Assembly: GCA_000727475.1 (NCBI GenBank)
Contig: KL647299.1
Coordinates: forward strand, 2,432,258-2,496,257
DNA length: 64,000 bases
Direction of reading: 5' to 3'
Origin: Sarcocystis neurona
Taxonomy: Eukaryota; Apicomplexa; Conoidasida; Eucoccidiorida; Sarcocystidae
Shown here: positions 1-13,500 of the stretch, piece by piece
How positions within the stretch are numbered: position 1 is the stretch's first letter
How the letters are laid out: each line of letters starts with the position of its first letter
Translations under genes and position numbers: made by a program
Notes under the pieces: generated by a model
Told to the model about the DNA's origin: nothing
Seen by the model: only the letters and a program-made list of their open reading frames with translations
Databases searched by the model: none

Positions 1-171
1 CTGCGAGACTTCGAAAGTCAAAAAGGAAGAAAGGGTTACACAAGACGTACGAAGTAGAACTTTCCCGTCTCAGATATGACGTAAAAAAACTCCACAAGGG
101 CCTCCTGAGGTCAGCTGGCGGATCTTCTCATTCCCCCTCTCGTGCCCAACGCGAACACTCGGATAACTTAC
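1..171 (-). other. Start of the last visible intron of copy A
   Basis: Begins with donor GTAAGT at 171-166 on the minus strand and runs off the window. In copy B the matching intron is about 330 nt long, so the next copy A exon should lie just beyond position 1. Confidence 0.6.
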
Positions 172-1521
172 GTCTGCGTGCTCGTCGTCTTCCGCTGTCT
201 CCACGTCGAAAAGATCTACAAGGAGCTCTGGCATCGAAGAGACTTGCAGAATGACGAGAAGCGCGACGTAAGTGTGATTCCAGAGCACCTCTGGGCTGGG
301 GCAGTGGGGCGCGGCTGCAGAGCAGCCAACGACAATTTCGACGTTTTGCTGCGCAACTTGGTACCCGGTGGCGTGTGCGAAGGGGCTTTGATGAAGCCAC
401 TTTGTCAGAAGCACGAAGTGCGTGGGCCTGCTCGTCCCTTCCTGTTGGCGACCTGAAGTCGGGAGAGCTGGCCACCGTTCCCCCACCTGTAGGGAGAGCT
501 CTACATCTGTGTACACTTCCTCTGCGTAGTCGGCTAAACGGGAGTACCAGATGTGTTTCTCGGCGTGCGAGTGAAACTCAGCGGGGTGCGCCAGCTTCAG
601 TCCGGCGGTGCCGGCTCGTCGCAGAACATCGCGCACTGCTGGCTGTCCCTCTCCCGTCTTTCTTGTCTTGTAGTGTTCAATAAGTTGGAGCAGGTGAATG
701 TAAAGGTACCTTGCTATCTGGTAACTGCGGGCAGAGTCGGCAGACGTCTCTCCGACGCCGTCCTGTATAGCTTCCGCGTAAATGTTCAGCAGGCTACTCG
801 CCCCGAAAACGTCGACGTCGGTGAGTCGCACTCGGATCTGCAGCGACTCCTGCCGCTGACAGTGCTGTAGTTTTTCAAGGTCGCCAACGGCGTACCTGGC
901 TCTGCGTTCGCCGTCCTCAGGTACCCAGTATTCGTAGAACACGGGTGTCTTCATGCGCCCAGTGTCGACACAGCCGAGCAGAGGAGATTGGGGATCAGTG
1001 AGACGCAGAGTACCCCAAAGACCGTAGTTCATTTCGCATTTCTCTCTCTTCTCTGGGCCCTCCGACCACGTGAACGGGCAAAGTCTCTCGAGCTGTCCCG
1101 CGGTTACATAGCTATAGCGGGTTTTTTCCACATGTGGGAGATTAGAGAGAGCGGTCGCCACACTGTCTTTGAATATCTCGAGCGTGTTTCCAAGCATTTC
1201 CTTAAACACTGCGTATTTGGGTCTCTGTAACAAAACATCCAGGCGTAACAGCCACGCCGGATCTACTGCATTGGGCGTCTGGAATATTTTGCGAGTGGCG
1301 TAGTCTCGCGCTTTGTAGAAGTCTTTCTCCGCGCCTGCAATGGCTGATAAAGACGCGTCAAACATTCGCCGTTGGCGCCGGATGTAGGCTTCTAGCACCG
1401 CCCTTCGAAGCAAAGCAAAGAAGACCATCCATTTTGCAACTTTGGCAGCCTCCCTGTCGTGCGCCTCCGTGGCCCTTACGCTGTCCTTCAGAGTTGCAAT
1501 GTCCCTGTCCCGTAAAACGTG
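172..1521 (-). CDS. Copy A exon 23, paralogue of 44907-46373
   Basis: 450 codons, acceptor TTCTCTCAG, donor GAC|GTAAGT, phase 0 on both sides. Conserved landmarks in order are EAYIRRQR (B: NAFYRRQR), the block GLWGTLRLTDPQSPLL (B: GLWGSLKLTDPDSPLS), a tyrosine/tryptophan pair, RARYAVGD (B: KAKYAVGD), and VLWNHTYVALLVILQ (B: VLWNHVYITLLVFYQ). Helical. The function is unknown. Confidence 0.85.
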
Positions 1522-4500
1522 CTGAGAGAATGCAGCAAAGAAAGAAGGCCTTGCTGAGTGAACGGTGGCACAAAATCAAGAAAGAAGGTTTTCTTTCAAT
1601 CAGGATTTCCCCCTATGTCCTTCGTCAAGGAAGGCTTTGTGCAGACTGTTCCCAGGCGTCGGCCGTTTCGTAGGCTCGCCGTGGATCTCTTCTGTAATAC
1701 GACGGTGTGCATAACACTCCCTCGTGGGTCGACTGCCTTCGCACTCAGCTTCTTCTTTCGGGTTTTTGCAAACGTACGGAGGAGAAGCAGCTCTGCATTC
1801 TCTAAGACACTACGTGTCGCTCGCAGTCGAGACCCACACCATACGCAGTCTGCGGCAACACATGAAATACTGTTTGAAAACCTCGTAGAATTTTATGTCA
1901 CGCATTCATATTGTTGGCAGAAACGAGCAGCTGTCGACAACGAAATCCCTAGAGCGGGTAGCCACCACATGATTGTAAGGGTGTAACGCACAGAACAAAA
2001 TACCACAGGTACTCCCACCAAGCCGCAACGAAACGATGTACCGCGGCATCCTTCATTTTCAACGTGGCACATTGGAAGGGTGAAGCACTGGCCTTTTCAA
2101 GAAGAAACGTGTGAACCCTTGGGGGTCCCGCACACGCGCACTCACAAGCCCACCTCAGTCTTCATCTCTACGCGGCTCGCACTCCGGGGGTCGTCAAGGG
2201 GCTCAACTACCAGGCGTACGCTTATCGGGCCGGCGTCCTTTTGCCACCGCAGGTGCAACACGCTGTGTCCTACGAAGATCAAAGTCGCAACAGCCAACAA
2301 CAAACGTCCACCTAACCGCATCTGTCTCCAACTAAACACGGGTGACTTTTCTTTGAAGCTGCTGAATGAATCGCTGTTGCTCGTCCGCAAGACGCAGACC
2401 GACAAACACAGGCTCTGCACTTTTGAGCACTGACGCGCAACAAAGAGGAAATCAAGGCGACTCGCTCACTTCTTCCGCCAGCAAGTGCAGCCGAGAGTGC
2501 ACAAAAAACGGGCTGAAGACGAGACCTCATGTCCGTCTTTCAAATAAACGGCTACCCGGTTGCAAGCAGAAACCGACGCAGCCTCCTAGTCACTACGATT
2601 ACACGCGCACATTTGGCGCGCGCTTGCTCTCTTACGGCCCCCGCGTGGGCTGACGGAAAAGAAAAATACAGGAGGGAAGGTGAAGCGTGCACTAAAATAC
2701 GCCTACCCGAGTCATCCGGGTAAAGCTCCGCCAGCTTGAAGCAGCTTGTGGCGGACCACGACTTCCGCATGATGAGCATCTTGAACTTGGAGTAGACGCG
2801 GCCCCTGGTTTTGCAAGGCTCTCTTGCTGCCTTGTCTAGCTGCAGAATTTGTGCTTGATGGTGAAAGAGGTCTACCATGAAGACTTTCGGCACGGCTTCT
2901 GTCCCCACGTACACCGTGAGCTCTACCGCCGCACGGCGTGTCAGGGAGGGACGGAGGCTAAGGGCATAGTCCAGCGCAAACCAGCGATCTCGGGAGTAGT
3001 ATTCGTACTGGAGAAGCAGGCGATACAAGTTCAGCTTTGTGAGTTCGCGCGATTCCAGCAGGAGCAGGTCCAAGGCGTTCGCGCCGGGGAGAAAATGAGA
3101 AACTGGCTGCAGGTTGTGCTCCAGCAGCCTTCTGCGTTCAGCTGAGAGACGTTTTGTGGAAATTTCAAGCGCTGTCTCTAGCCGTCGAATCTGGCGTGGT
3201 AGATTCACAGCGATCTCGAGTATTCGCTGAAATCTCACCGTAAACGTCTCAACAGTGCCAGCGGCGTCCGTTACTGCGAGACTCGCCCGGTCCGTCGAGG
3301 TTTCCGTACGTCGGAAGTCGAAAGTGAGCGAGCGGGTGTGAAGGAAGCTGCTAAGTTTTTTCAAGTTGATCACCACACCTAGAGAACTGTGTTCAATGAA
3401 AAACGTGAAGGACGATTGGCAGGGCGAGCCCCGTCCCGGATAAAATCGAAGTTCTCCAGCAAATCCAGACACAGCTACTTTACCTGATCTATACCGAATA
3501 AATTTGTAGCGGTTCGTATGAACCTTCCACGTGTGGCCGGAAGCAAAGGGGCATTCTACAGCAGGAAGACCGTCATTGAGAAAGAGACCAGCCGAAGCGA
3601 GTTTCTCCGCCGGACTCAGCACTGCAAGCATTTCGACTTTCTCGTTGGTCTGTTCTGTCAAAGCAACGAAGACGTTTTTGCTGAACAGCACAGCTACCGC
3701 GATGTATATGTCCATCAACCAGAAAGACTCTGTCATAGGTATGTTTCGAAGGGCGCGGGCGAGCAACGCTTCGTTGGTCCCAGCGGGAGCTCTCAGCGCT
3801 CGGAAGGTCAGAAAATCAGCTGCCACATCCAGGCCGGCCAATAGAATTCTAGAAATCCCTGCTGTAAACTGCTCAACCAGGGGTCTTATGAAGCCGTGGG
3901 AAATCCCTGTGAAAAAAGCGGGACCCATCAGATACAGTAAGTGGAATGCGTACTTGAGCGCATCGTGTACTCTTGCGAAAACAGCCGCTGCGTCAATCTT
4001 CCTCCGCATGCGTTTTCCCAGTGTCTCCTGCAGGATCTCTGTCGCCACTTGGCGAGCTACGTTGACAACGAGCTCCTCAAGACGCGGCAGAGAGACAAAC
4101 AGAAGATTCAGCACCAACTGAGGAAGGTCCAGAGTCCTGACCAGTGTCTCCACTGCGCCTCGCGCCGCTGGGGATTTCATTAAGCTGACAACCATGGGAA
4201 GAAGCAGCGAGGAGAATGGAATGGACGTGCCCAAGTAATTTCCCATAAGTCCGCCGAAAGCCACTACAATGCCGACAAGCGCAGGCAGCGCTTTGACGCC
4301 TTCGCCCCTCCACGAAGAGACGTCTGGCTGCTGCGCTGCTTGGCTACTTTCCAAGGCCTTCTCCAGAGAGCGCGCGAGTGCCGGGGCCAAACGCAGCTTG
4401 AAAACGGAACGCACAACGGAGCGCACAAGGCTTCGCCCTCTCTTGCCCCCAGACAGCAACCGTAACAACTGCCTGAAGAGACAATGTCGCTTGAGACCGG

Positions 4501-7500
4501 CCACCCACGTTCGGGGAACGGGCTGTCTCATGGTACCTGCAAGCCCGGCGTTGCACATGGGATACAAGGGACCGCCCAACTGAAGCACGCTGAAGCACTC
4601 GAGATGCTGTGAACAGATGCGTTCAAGAAGAGTACCAGAACGCGTGGCACAACCTGCGTCGCCTTCCACAACGCAAAGACCGCGGCTGTGTGCGGTGCTC
4701 AGTTAAAAGTCGGGAGAGTTTCACATGAATATCGCGAAATGTTATTCCTGACAGTCCTGAAGAATGGATTCCTGCATACAACCTTGCTGCAGAGCCGCCA
4801 CTCACTCGTGGGAGAGACTGTACATTCTTCAACTAAGCCGGTTCGGAAGATATGTGGGAACACACTACCTAGCTAGCAGAAGCACGAAAGAGATCTGCCG
4901 ACAGGTGACGCTGCTGTGATTGCTGGAACTGCGGACCGGGACGCCGTCTCCGCTTGAGACGCCTCTTTCCCGCTAATACATTGCGGGCTTTGCCTGGCCT
5001 GTTTAGGCTGCTTTCTAGACAGGCGGGACGGCTACTGAACGGCGCCTGCAGCGGCTGTCGCCACCAGTCGCGGATTGCTGTGTTCTGCTCGTCGCGCAAA
5101 CATTTGCTCTAGAAGAATTCGGCTAGAGCAGGGGTTCGTGAAACGGTGATGCCGCCGTGAGTGGGAGAGTAACAAACCTTTAGAAAACTTGAGAAATAGC
5201 ATTTGATTTCTCCATTCGGCAAAACGTAGCGCAGTTCGCACGCGTTTGAGCGTCACAGCGCTGTTGCCTGTTTCGTAGATGCCTTGCTCAGCTAGGACCC
5301 ACATGACGGTTTCCGTTAAAAGAAATGCCCCAAAACGGGCGAAGTCTTCTTCCCGAACGTGAAAAAGAGTCCAACGCAACGCCTGAACCGCCTCGTACAA
5401 GCTGCGCGCTGCCTGCGTGCCAACCACGTCAAGGTAATGTGCATCTGCCCCGGAGGAAAGCCTGATGGAATGCTCTACGCTTGGCCACGTGCTGCTCGGT
5501 CTGGCGTACAGCTCTCTGGCAACTCGTGTCCAGAGACTCGACTCCGCGCGATCGTACTCGTACCTCGCGGCAGCTGCCTGCGGCTTCTCTGGAAAGACAT
5601 CCTCGCAAGGCAGGTCACTGGCCTGCGTGATGTTGCGCAGTACTGTGCGCTGCACGCCTTTGGTTCCTTAATACCTGACTGTGCTGTGTCCAGTCGACGG
5701 TCCACGTAACACCCGCTTGCACATCACGTCTATAGAACCTGCACCGTGGCTTTGGTCTTGCTTCCATTACGTATACATCTATATTATGAATTGTCTATTT
5801 ACATACGTATACAACCTGACAACAATGTCATACGTAGCTGGATGCCTACGCAAGCATTGAAAAGTGGTGTCGCTAGAGCTCCCCAAACAAGCGTGACGAC
5901 GTTCACAGCACGAGAGCTTTTAAACTTGTCAGACCTTACTTGAAACAAGCAGCACATTGTGAGACTTCTGCATCCACTCTTCATATGTCTGGGTCAGGTC
6001 TTCCAAGCTCTTCATGTCCGCAGCACTGTGCTCACTTATTTTGAGGTCTTCATTGCCTACAAGCCTGACGAATCGGCCTGCAAACGCACCCCGCCAACAT
6101 ATCACCTTCTACGCTCTCCCACAAGCAATAGAGTTCTTCTGCCCAACAGCCAACGTCTGGTCAACTGATGTGCTGCAGGCTGCTCAGCGCCTCGGAGAAG
6201 AATAGCCATTTCAAAGTCGCGGCAGACAGCTGTGCTGCAACCCAGAGGCAGTGTAAAGCGGTGTGTGCGCTACATTATTGCCTTGGCGACATCACTTGAA
6301 GAAAACAATCAATATGCATAGGGCGAGGAACCTGCAAGTTCAACGCCGCGTCCGCCGCCACACGATCCGAACGTGTGTTAGACCTCCCGCGGCGTGGCGA
6401 TGCCCCTGCAAGTGTCCTGCAGTGCGTCGCTAACAGTTGCCATTTACTGCGCCTCCACTAACTTCTACGTTAGCAGTACGTCGAGGTACTCGGGAAAAGA
6501 GTGAAGCACCTCGCCGACGAAAGACACGGCTGCAGTTCCTTTGCAGCGCGCACACGGCGACAAAGGATGGGCAGGCAGGACGTGGCATGCTGAGTAAGAC
6601 GTCGAGGACTAGTGCGTCTCGCTTTCACCTGTATAGGATGAGGACGAGGCGCGCCTCGCAGACAGAGAAAAACAGCTTACTTGTACATTCTTTAGCGCCG
6701 ACTTCCCAGAAAAGTGGCTCCGGGCACACCTGAAACATCAGCCGTTCACTAGTCCCCAGCGACTGTAGATGCACGTTCCTCGCGCGCTGTATCCAGGTAA
6801 GATAGGTCAACGAATTATCCAGCAGCTCCTCGCGTAGCGCCGTCCACTCCAACGTGAAGCCTTGCGCGCGGAGAGCTCTGAGGAGACGATCTGAAGGGGA
6901 GGAATGCGGACAACGCAGACGAGGGCCAAACCCCTAGATGAACAAATCAGGGCCTCGCGGAGACAAAGCTTTTACGTATCAGACGAGAACGCGAAGTATT
7001 TTTGCAGGCGAAGTGCGACAGTGCGGTCGCTTATACAGCGTGAATGAGATAATACCGGCTATTCGTAGCAACATCTTCCGCGTCCTTACGCGCAGTAGCG
7101 ATCGGTCCGATCATTGTGAACACGCTTTGTGCACAGCAGCGCAGTAAAAGATCGTCCACCACTGCAGGCGAGAAGAGAAGAAAGCAACCGAGACGGCTGA
7201 TCTCGTGGGAGTCGTCAAACAAAGCTCTGGAACATGAAACACATTTCACTTTGCAAACACTCGTCACATCAAGTCACCGCGGAAGCGACCGCTGTCTAGT
7301 CGCGGCAGCTGGTTCGAACAACAATATAACGGGAGTGTGCAAGTAGGAAGTGTGCGGTGCACCCACTGTTGTCCTTTGCTGCTCGGTGAGGCTCCTCCGC
7401 TCCCCTCTCCTCGTTGATAAGTGCCTTACTCTGTTGTTCTCTTGTGTGTGCCTCGCGCAAGTTAAAGCCGATATCTCGGGTCCAGTTTGGAGCTACGAAG

Positions 7501-10500
7501 GCGCAACGAAGGACACAGCGGCAGCAACGGTCGTGCGCCACTGGTGGTCCACGCCTCGAGCGGGTAGACGAAGGGAACGCGCCTCCAGATGAAAGATAAA
7601 GAAATGCAAATGAATTCTTCGCCATACAGTGCAGATCCTTCAGCACACGCGTCGAAGCAAATGCGCGGGCGGAGAACGGTGCCTTAGGAAAGTGCCCGTT
7701 TTCGTCTCCAGTCAAGAGTACCAACAGAATGAAAAAGTCAGGCGCTACTTGAGTCTGATTTTTCTTATAGCTAGGGATGTGATTTCCGTCATTCGTGCTG
7801 CGGTCCTGACACACAAGGGGCTCTACCGAGTGCCACTCCTCTCTCTGTTACACGCTCGACATTTTGAAGACGGTACAAAGCTCCTAGCTATATAGTGACA
7901 GCAGCTACGGAGCTAGTATGAGTCTGCGACCGAGGAACAGTCCATCACGAGCACTGTACTCATGTGCAACACATTCTGGAACATAGCGGAACGAGGAAGC
8001 CGGCACCTTAACACCGCCCCGGAAAAGACCTGCAACAAAATCAGTTGGTGCTTGCTCCGTGCACAAGGACCACGAGCTTCACACAGAGAGAAACTAGAAT
8101 GACGGGTAAAATATCTTTCGTCAGTACATGGCTTTCGTGACCCGACGGTGGAATCCCTTTCCACGGCTTCTGACACTCCTTGCAGGCTAACACACGGTCT
8201 TGTTGCTGTACAAAACTCTGGCTTGAGAATCTGCCAGTGACACCTTACGCTGGCGCAGGCAAAAACTTTGACAAAACTCACCGTTCTCCTCCTCGGACTG
8301 CTGCAGAGTCGCCAGAGAAGAAAGAAGACGTTTCTGGGCAACTTCGAAGCACGTTTTTCCAAACTGAGAGAGAGAATCTATATCTGGTGCATCCAACGTC
8401 TTCTCCTCCGCCTCTCTGAGCTCAACCTGCACGTCTTTGAGCACTCTGTGCCATTGAGGAAGCGTTATCGTAGACCTGACGGCTGGTAAGGCAGAGAGAG
8501 CAGCCAGGAGTAAATCAGCTTCTCTACAGGGAAAGCAGTTACAACTCCAGAACCACTGCGACTCCTGGAGAACATTCTGCCATAGGAGATACGTCGGACC
8601 CTCCGACCGAATATGCCGGATCTGGGCCTTTCAACATACGCTGTAGAACTCACTTTGGCTTGTTGCCTAGCGAATTCAATGTCGAATTCACTCAGTTGCG
8701 CTTGCACTGGTGGACTCAACTCTGTATCAAACGCTCGAAATCACGTTTAGCCGCTACATGGAATCTCGAGGCAGTTCACGAAGAAAATGCATCAAAGCAG
8801 AGATTCTACGGCGGAAGTGTGCATCCAAGGAAACACCTTACAGACGACTGTGGCCTTTAAAGAGCCTTTGACCTCAGTCGGGTCGAAGCGAAACCTCGAG
8901 TCGAAAGTTTCGGCCTGTAATTTGTAATAGTGTGCCGTGGAAAGCAGTCCTTTCAGCCGCCGAATCGCTTGTTCTGTTTCTTGGATGCATTTGGTGTTTG
9001 GGAGGCAAACGGTCGATGCTTTGATCCGTTCAAATACTCCCGTCACTTCCCGTTCGACAGCCACCTCTTGACTATTACCTAAAGAAAAACAAAATTCGGA
9101 AAGCAGACGTGCCGGTCGCCGAGCATCCCGTACAGCTTTTTCGGCCCCTCATTTCAACAACGCTGTCTGCGTTTTACTGTCCACCTCCAACAATATGGAG
9201 TTTTACGTTGTCGCTGGGGCAGTATATTGCCGTTGAAGAGCGCACGGCATGCACAGCCGAACAACCAGCTGCTCCATAGATACGTCCCCTCTAAATATCA
9301 CGTTGGGTGCCTTTTGCAGCTCCAGAAGCCTGGTGGCCCGCGGAGCCTCCCTACAGCTGCTGAAAACGCACTTCCAAAGAGCCGAAGCAGAGCTCTACAT
9401 GGCCAGCCCGTGTTTACATCACAACTGCTGTTGACACTGCGCAACAACCGCGCGAAGCACGTGATGAGAGTAGCCTTCTCGGTTTGTTTTTTAGAAGACG
9501 GCGAAGACGCAGGCTCAACCGGACACCTGAGTGTGTGTCATTACCCTCGTTCATGCCTGCGTCACACTCTGCGTCATAGTCTGGCCGACATACCGAACGG
9601 TACGAGTGTTACAAGGCTTTGTGTGAGCCGCTGTTGAAGTGCAGCCGCCACTTTTGAACAGGTGCCTTTGGCATGTTTGCAGCATATAAGCGCCTGCTTT
9701 AACGTCAGGTTTTTTAAAATAGAAAAGTCCAGCAAAGAGACGTGTCCAACGAGTCCTAACATCTGTTCTGTAGAGCAAACCAACATATACGCAGAACTAC
9801 AAACACTCAAACCAAGGTGTGTGGACATGCGTCTGTACTCAGAGGTGGCGAGAATGAAGAGTGTATCTCGGTGTGTCCTGTTCCATTCGACTGGATGATC
9901 GGCAAACAATTCGACACACAGCACGTACCGATAGCTTGGGTCTGCTGAGTAATGAGGGCCTGGCTTTCGGAGTCTGGGCCGAAGGAAAAAACGACCCCGG
10001 ATGGTTCCAAAACCTGTGCTTTGGCCAGATACTCATTCTGGATAACACTGCGGATTATCTCTGTCATGCTCGCAAACGGTTCTGCCTCACTATAGCGCAG
10101 AGCTGCAACTTCCCTGATCCGGTCTTGAAGAAAACGTGCCACCGATTTGAGGGCGTCTGTACGCATGCAAAGAGGAAGTAACTGTCATTTGTAAGCGACG
10201 TGCCCACGCGGTTTCTAGTGTCCGGTGAGGTCACGACTGTTATGACGACAAATGTCAGACAGGGACTTCGCCAGCGTATGGAAACTGCGTGTCTTGTGCG
10301 TAAGCTGCAGACCTATGTGGCACGGGGCCGCGGCGGCGCTGTGTGATTCCACGTGTTGTGGTTTTACACAGGCGGAAATACGTGCGTTCTCGGAAAACAT
10401 GCAGAAAAGCACACGCTGGTCTAGATGGCGTGCGGACTGCGCAGGGCATCCACACCACACAGCACTGCTCAACAATTAAAGACTGGTCTCTCCAAAGCCG

Positions 10501-13500
10501 TGTCTGCCTCCTGGGCTCGCCGTCAGTGAATCTAACCAGAGGCGAAGTTGTCTACGAGGAGATGACGAGCGGGCTGCCACGCTGTAGCTTCGACCAAATG
10601 GTGTTTCAAATCAAACGCGGGTGTAACAAAGGATAGGCCACAGCTTGATGAGTTGTGCTTGACGCGGTGCACGCCGCTCTGTCCTGCCGCCGTCGCTTGG
10701 GGAGTTTCGATAACGATCTGAATGCTGGGCTTCGGAGAAATGTCGACAGGGTCGGCGGACGGCTCGAGTGTGAACAGTTTAGCGGATGGTTGACTCCAAA
10801 TGACGACTCGCCGGCCAATTTTCTCAAAGAGTGGCTTCAGCATACGCAGGGTAGCGGACACAGTCTCCACAAGGGACGACGTTAGCGCGGCGTGGAGGCC
10901 GCTTAGTCTGCAGTGTGCTGCACCTGAAAAGACGAGCACACACGGGGGAAAGCGACCTACTAACGTACTTGTTGCCCAAAGCCGCTGAGACAAGTGCATC
11001 TGTGGTAGCGGTGTCGATAGGGTACGCATGGAGGGCGACACAAGTCGAACTACACCGTGTCTACAGCAGCATGTGGTGATGTTGCTCTATTTCTTGCCCT
11101 TCAGCGGCAGCAACAGACGTATAGGTTTCACGTCCTTTAGTACAAGTCGTGCAGTGATGGCTATTACTTTCGGATAATTGTCTGGAAGCTGTTCCTCTGC
11201 CTTGGCAGGCGGCCACTGCATTGCAAAGCGGGCGCAAAGTCGTGCTTCTTTGTTGAGAGGCGGCACATACGACCTCGACCGCAGCAGATATGTGGGCCAG
11301 AATGGGTTGTACAGAGAAATTTCGAGCAGAGATATCCACGGCGACCTCAACGGCCAGGCGATCCAGTTTCGTTTGCAGCTCGCGGCTTTCACGGATGCTC
11401 GCGTACATCAGACTGGCTTGATCAGCAAAGGCCTCTGGGAACCTCGACGCCATAGCAGTGGCTGCGGCCAGACTGTACGCGGGGACAAAAGCAACGCCGT
11501 TGCTATGGGCATCCACGCAGAAGGCAAACCGTTGCCAGGCGTTCACTGCGAAAGTCGTGGGCAAGTCGAGAATCATGCGTGGGGTTAGCGTGTCCTCCAC
11601 GGAAAACTGTTCTGTCAACAAACAGGATTTCCATGCGAGACCCACGGAATGGAATAAGGTGGAACAACGTCACATGAAATGAGACCCCCTCGGGAGATCG
11701 TCCGCTTCTCGGCGTGCAAGCCGAGAAGCACTATCAGTCTAACAGTGGAAGCACCGCGTGAGTTGCAAGAGCTCGTGGCTCTGCCGCTGCTTTCACTACC
11801 GTGTAATTTACCTGGGACGGCCTTGGTCCTGTCAAGTGCAGGCTTTCTTGGACACCGGGGGCGTAACGCCGCCCGCAGTGTTTTTGCGGCAGCTCTTTTT
11901 AACTTCCGGACTGCGGCATATCACGACAGAGCAGAGTTGACGAGTGTAACAATAATGGCGTTCACAAGGACGGCCACCGAATTCAAATATGTAGAAGGAA
12001 CTTTCTCTTAGTAACACTTTTGTGTCAGTCCCAAGCGTACGTCTCGTGGAGATGCGGCTCAACAGAGCCTTGCTTTTCCGGCTGCTGCTGCTGGATGAGG
12101 CCTGTAGCAGGGCGTCCTTCGCGTCGGTGAAGCCCGACAAAGCATACGACCTCCATTTCGGCTCTGCTGTGTACCCTTTGCGACGGTACTCCTGGCCGAG
12201 TTGCTGTGCGCGACTCAATGCCTGTGAGAAAAGCACGCGGTGATTGAAGGTCCAGAAGCGCAGCCACTTACGCAGGGCATCTGCGTAGAGTCCCACGGTC
12301 AGGACCAAAGCCTGAGCGAAAAAACTCTTCGTGACAGTTTCAAATTCGCATATTTCCGTCACGACAAAGAAATCGGCGAATCGCGCGCTTTGACAAATTG
12401 GCGCCTCCGCCACTGGGTCAAAAACGCTGTTGTCCGCCGGAAGCAGGGCGAGAGCACGCTGAAACTCTTCTGGTTGTCTTGCCGCCATGTGTCGCAGCTT
12501 GTCAAGGGCCAGAGACGCAGTTTCAAGCGTAGTCGTCGTAGAGTTGCGTTGTAGGTTGCGCATTTCTGAAAGACCACGAGGACACAGCATGCAGATGCTT
12601 CATCCGTACGGTGTGTCAGCTCCGTTCAAGCATAACGCACCACGGCTTGCTTTGCAGTGAACCTTGCTGCCAACATCCGCCACACTTGCCTGTCCGAAGT
12701 AGCTTCTCCAGCATGGGCCTGCCGCTGCTGACATGGCACACGGGCGCACAAATGACGTCCACGCTTCGACGCCTTCGGAACAACAAGTGTCGTCGACGAG
12801 CAACAATTCGCAGAAGCCTCCCTGGCGTACTTTGGCTGTCAGCCTCCACGACGTGCAAGTCCACCTCCAACAGCGCAGCAAGGAAGCTGTACTGAAGTAC
12901 GGAGAAACCAGGACAGTATCGTAGTAGGCGCCGAAACCTGAGCCATCAAAGCTTACACAGGTCTCTTCGCGGTGTTGTGCGTCCCCTGAAAGGCTTCAGA
13001 TTGCAGGCTGCACCTACGTGGATTCCTTGTAGGTAGGAGAAATATTGACACCTTGCGAGCAGAAGGTGTCCGGAGGAGGCGTTGGGGTGGCGTAGCTCAG
13101 CCCCCGCGCACAACTTCTTACGCAGCTCGCGTGTTCCCCCTGCCCCGAGGCCCTCTATTCACAAATGCCTCGACGTATCTCTCTTGCCGGCTGGATCGTC
13201 TCGTATGGCCAGCGTCTGCGTCCCTCAGGCGCCGCAGCTGTACCCGTGCAGAGACTTACTGGGGAACGGAGAGTTTTTGCAGTGACTCCACGACGCGCTC
13301 CACCTGTTGCGTTGCCGTACTATAGGCCAGCTTGCTCTCGACATTTCTCTTGTATGCCTGCTCAGCTTCCACGATAACTCGAAAGCGGTGAAAAATAACG
13401 AAAAATAAGTACACGCTCTTCGACATGGCTGCCGCTTGGCGTGGGACACTTATGTCCCCCTTTGAAAAGACCTTCGCAATGCTTCTTACAAAACAGTTCC

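Noticed and set aside
9200..9400. Minus-strand frame with RLLELQKAPNVIFRGDVSM between copy A exons 15 and 16.
   Set aside because: Available acceptors are phase 2 while the neighbours need phase 1; exons 15 and 16 join in frame without it.
11132..11392. Apparent frameshift in copy A near 11225, because a second minus-strand frame (11392-11087) also looks coding.
   Set aside because: Alignment to copy B continues in the first frame (CNAVAAC then GRGTASRQLSESN against CKAISAC then LDDGTKPIAEEKR) up to a phase-1 donor, so no shift is needed.
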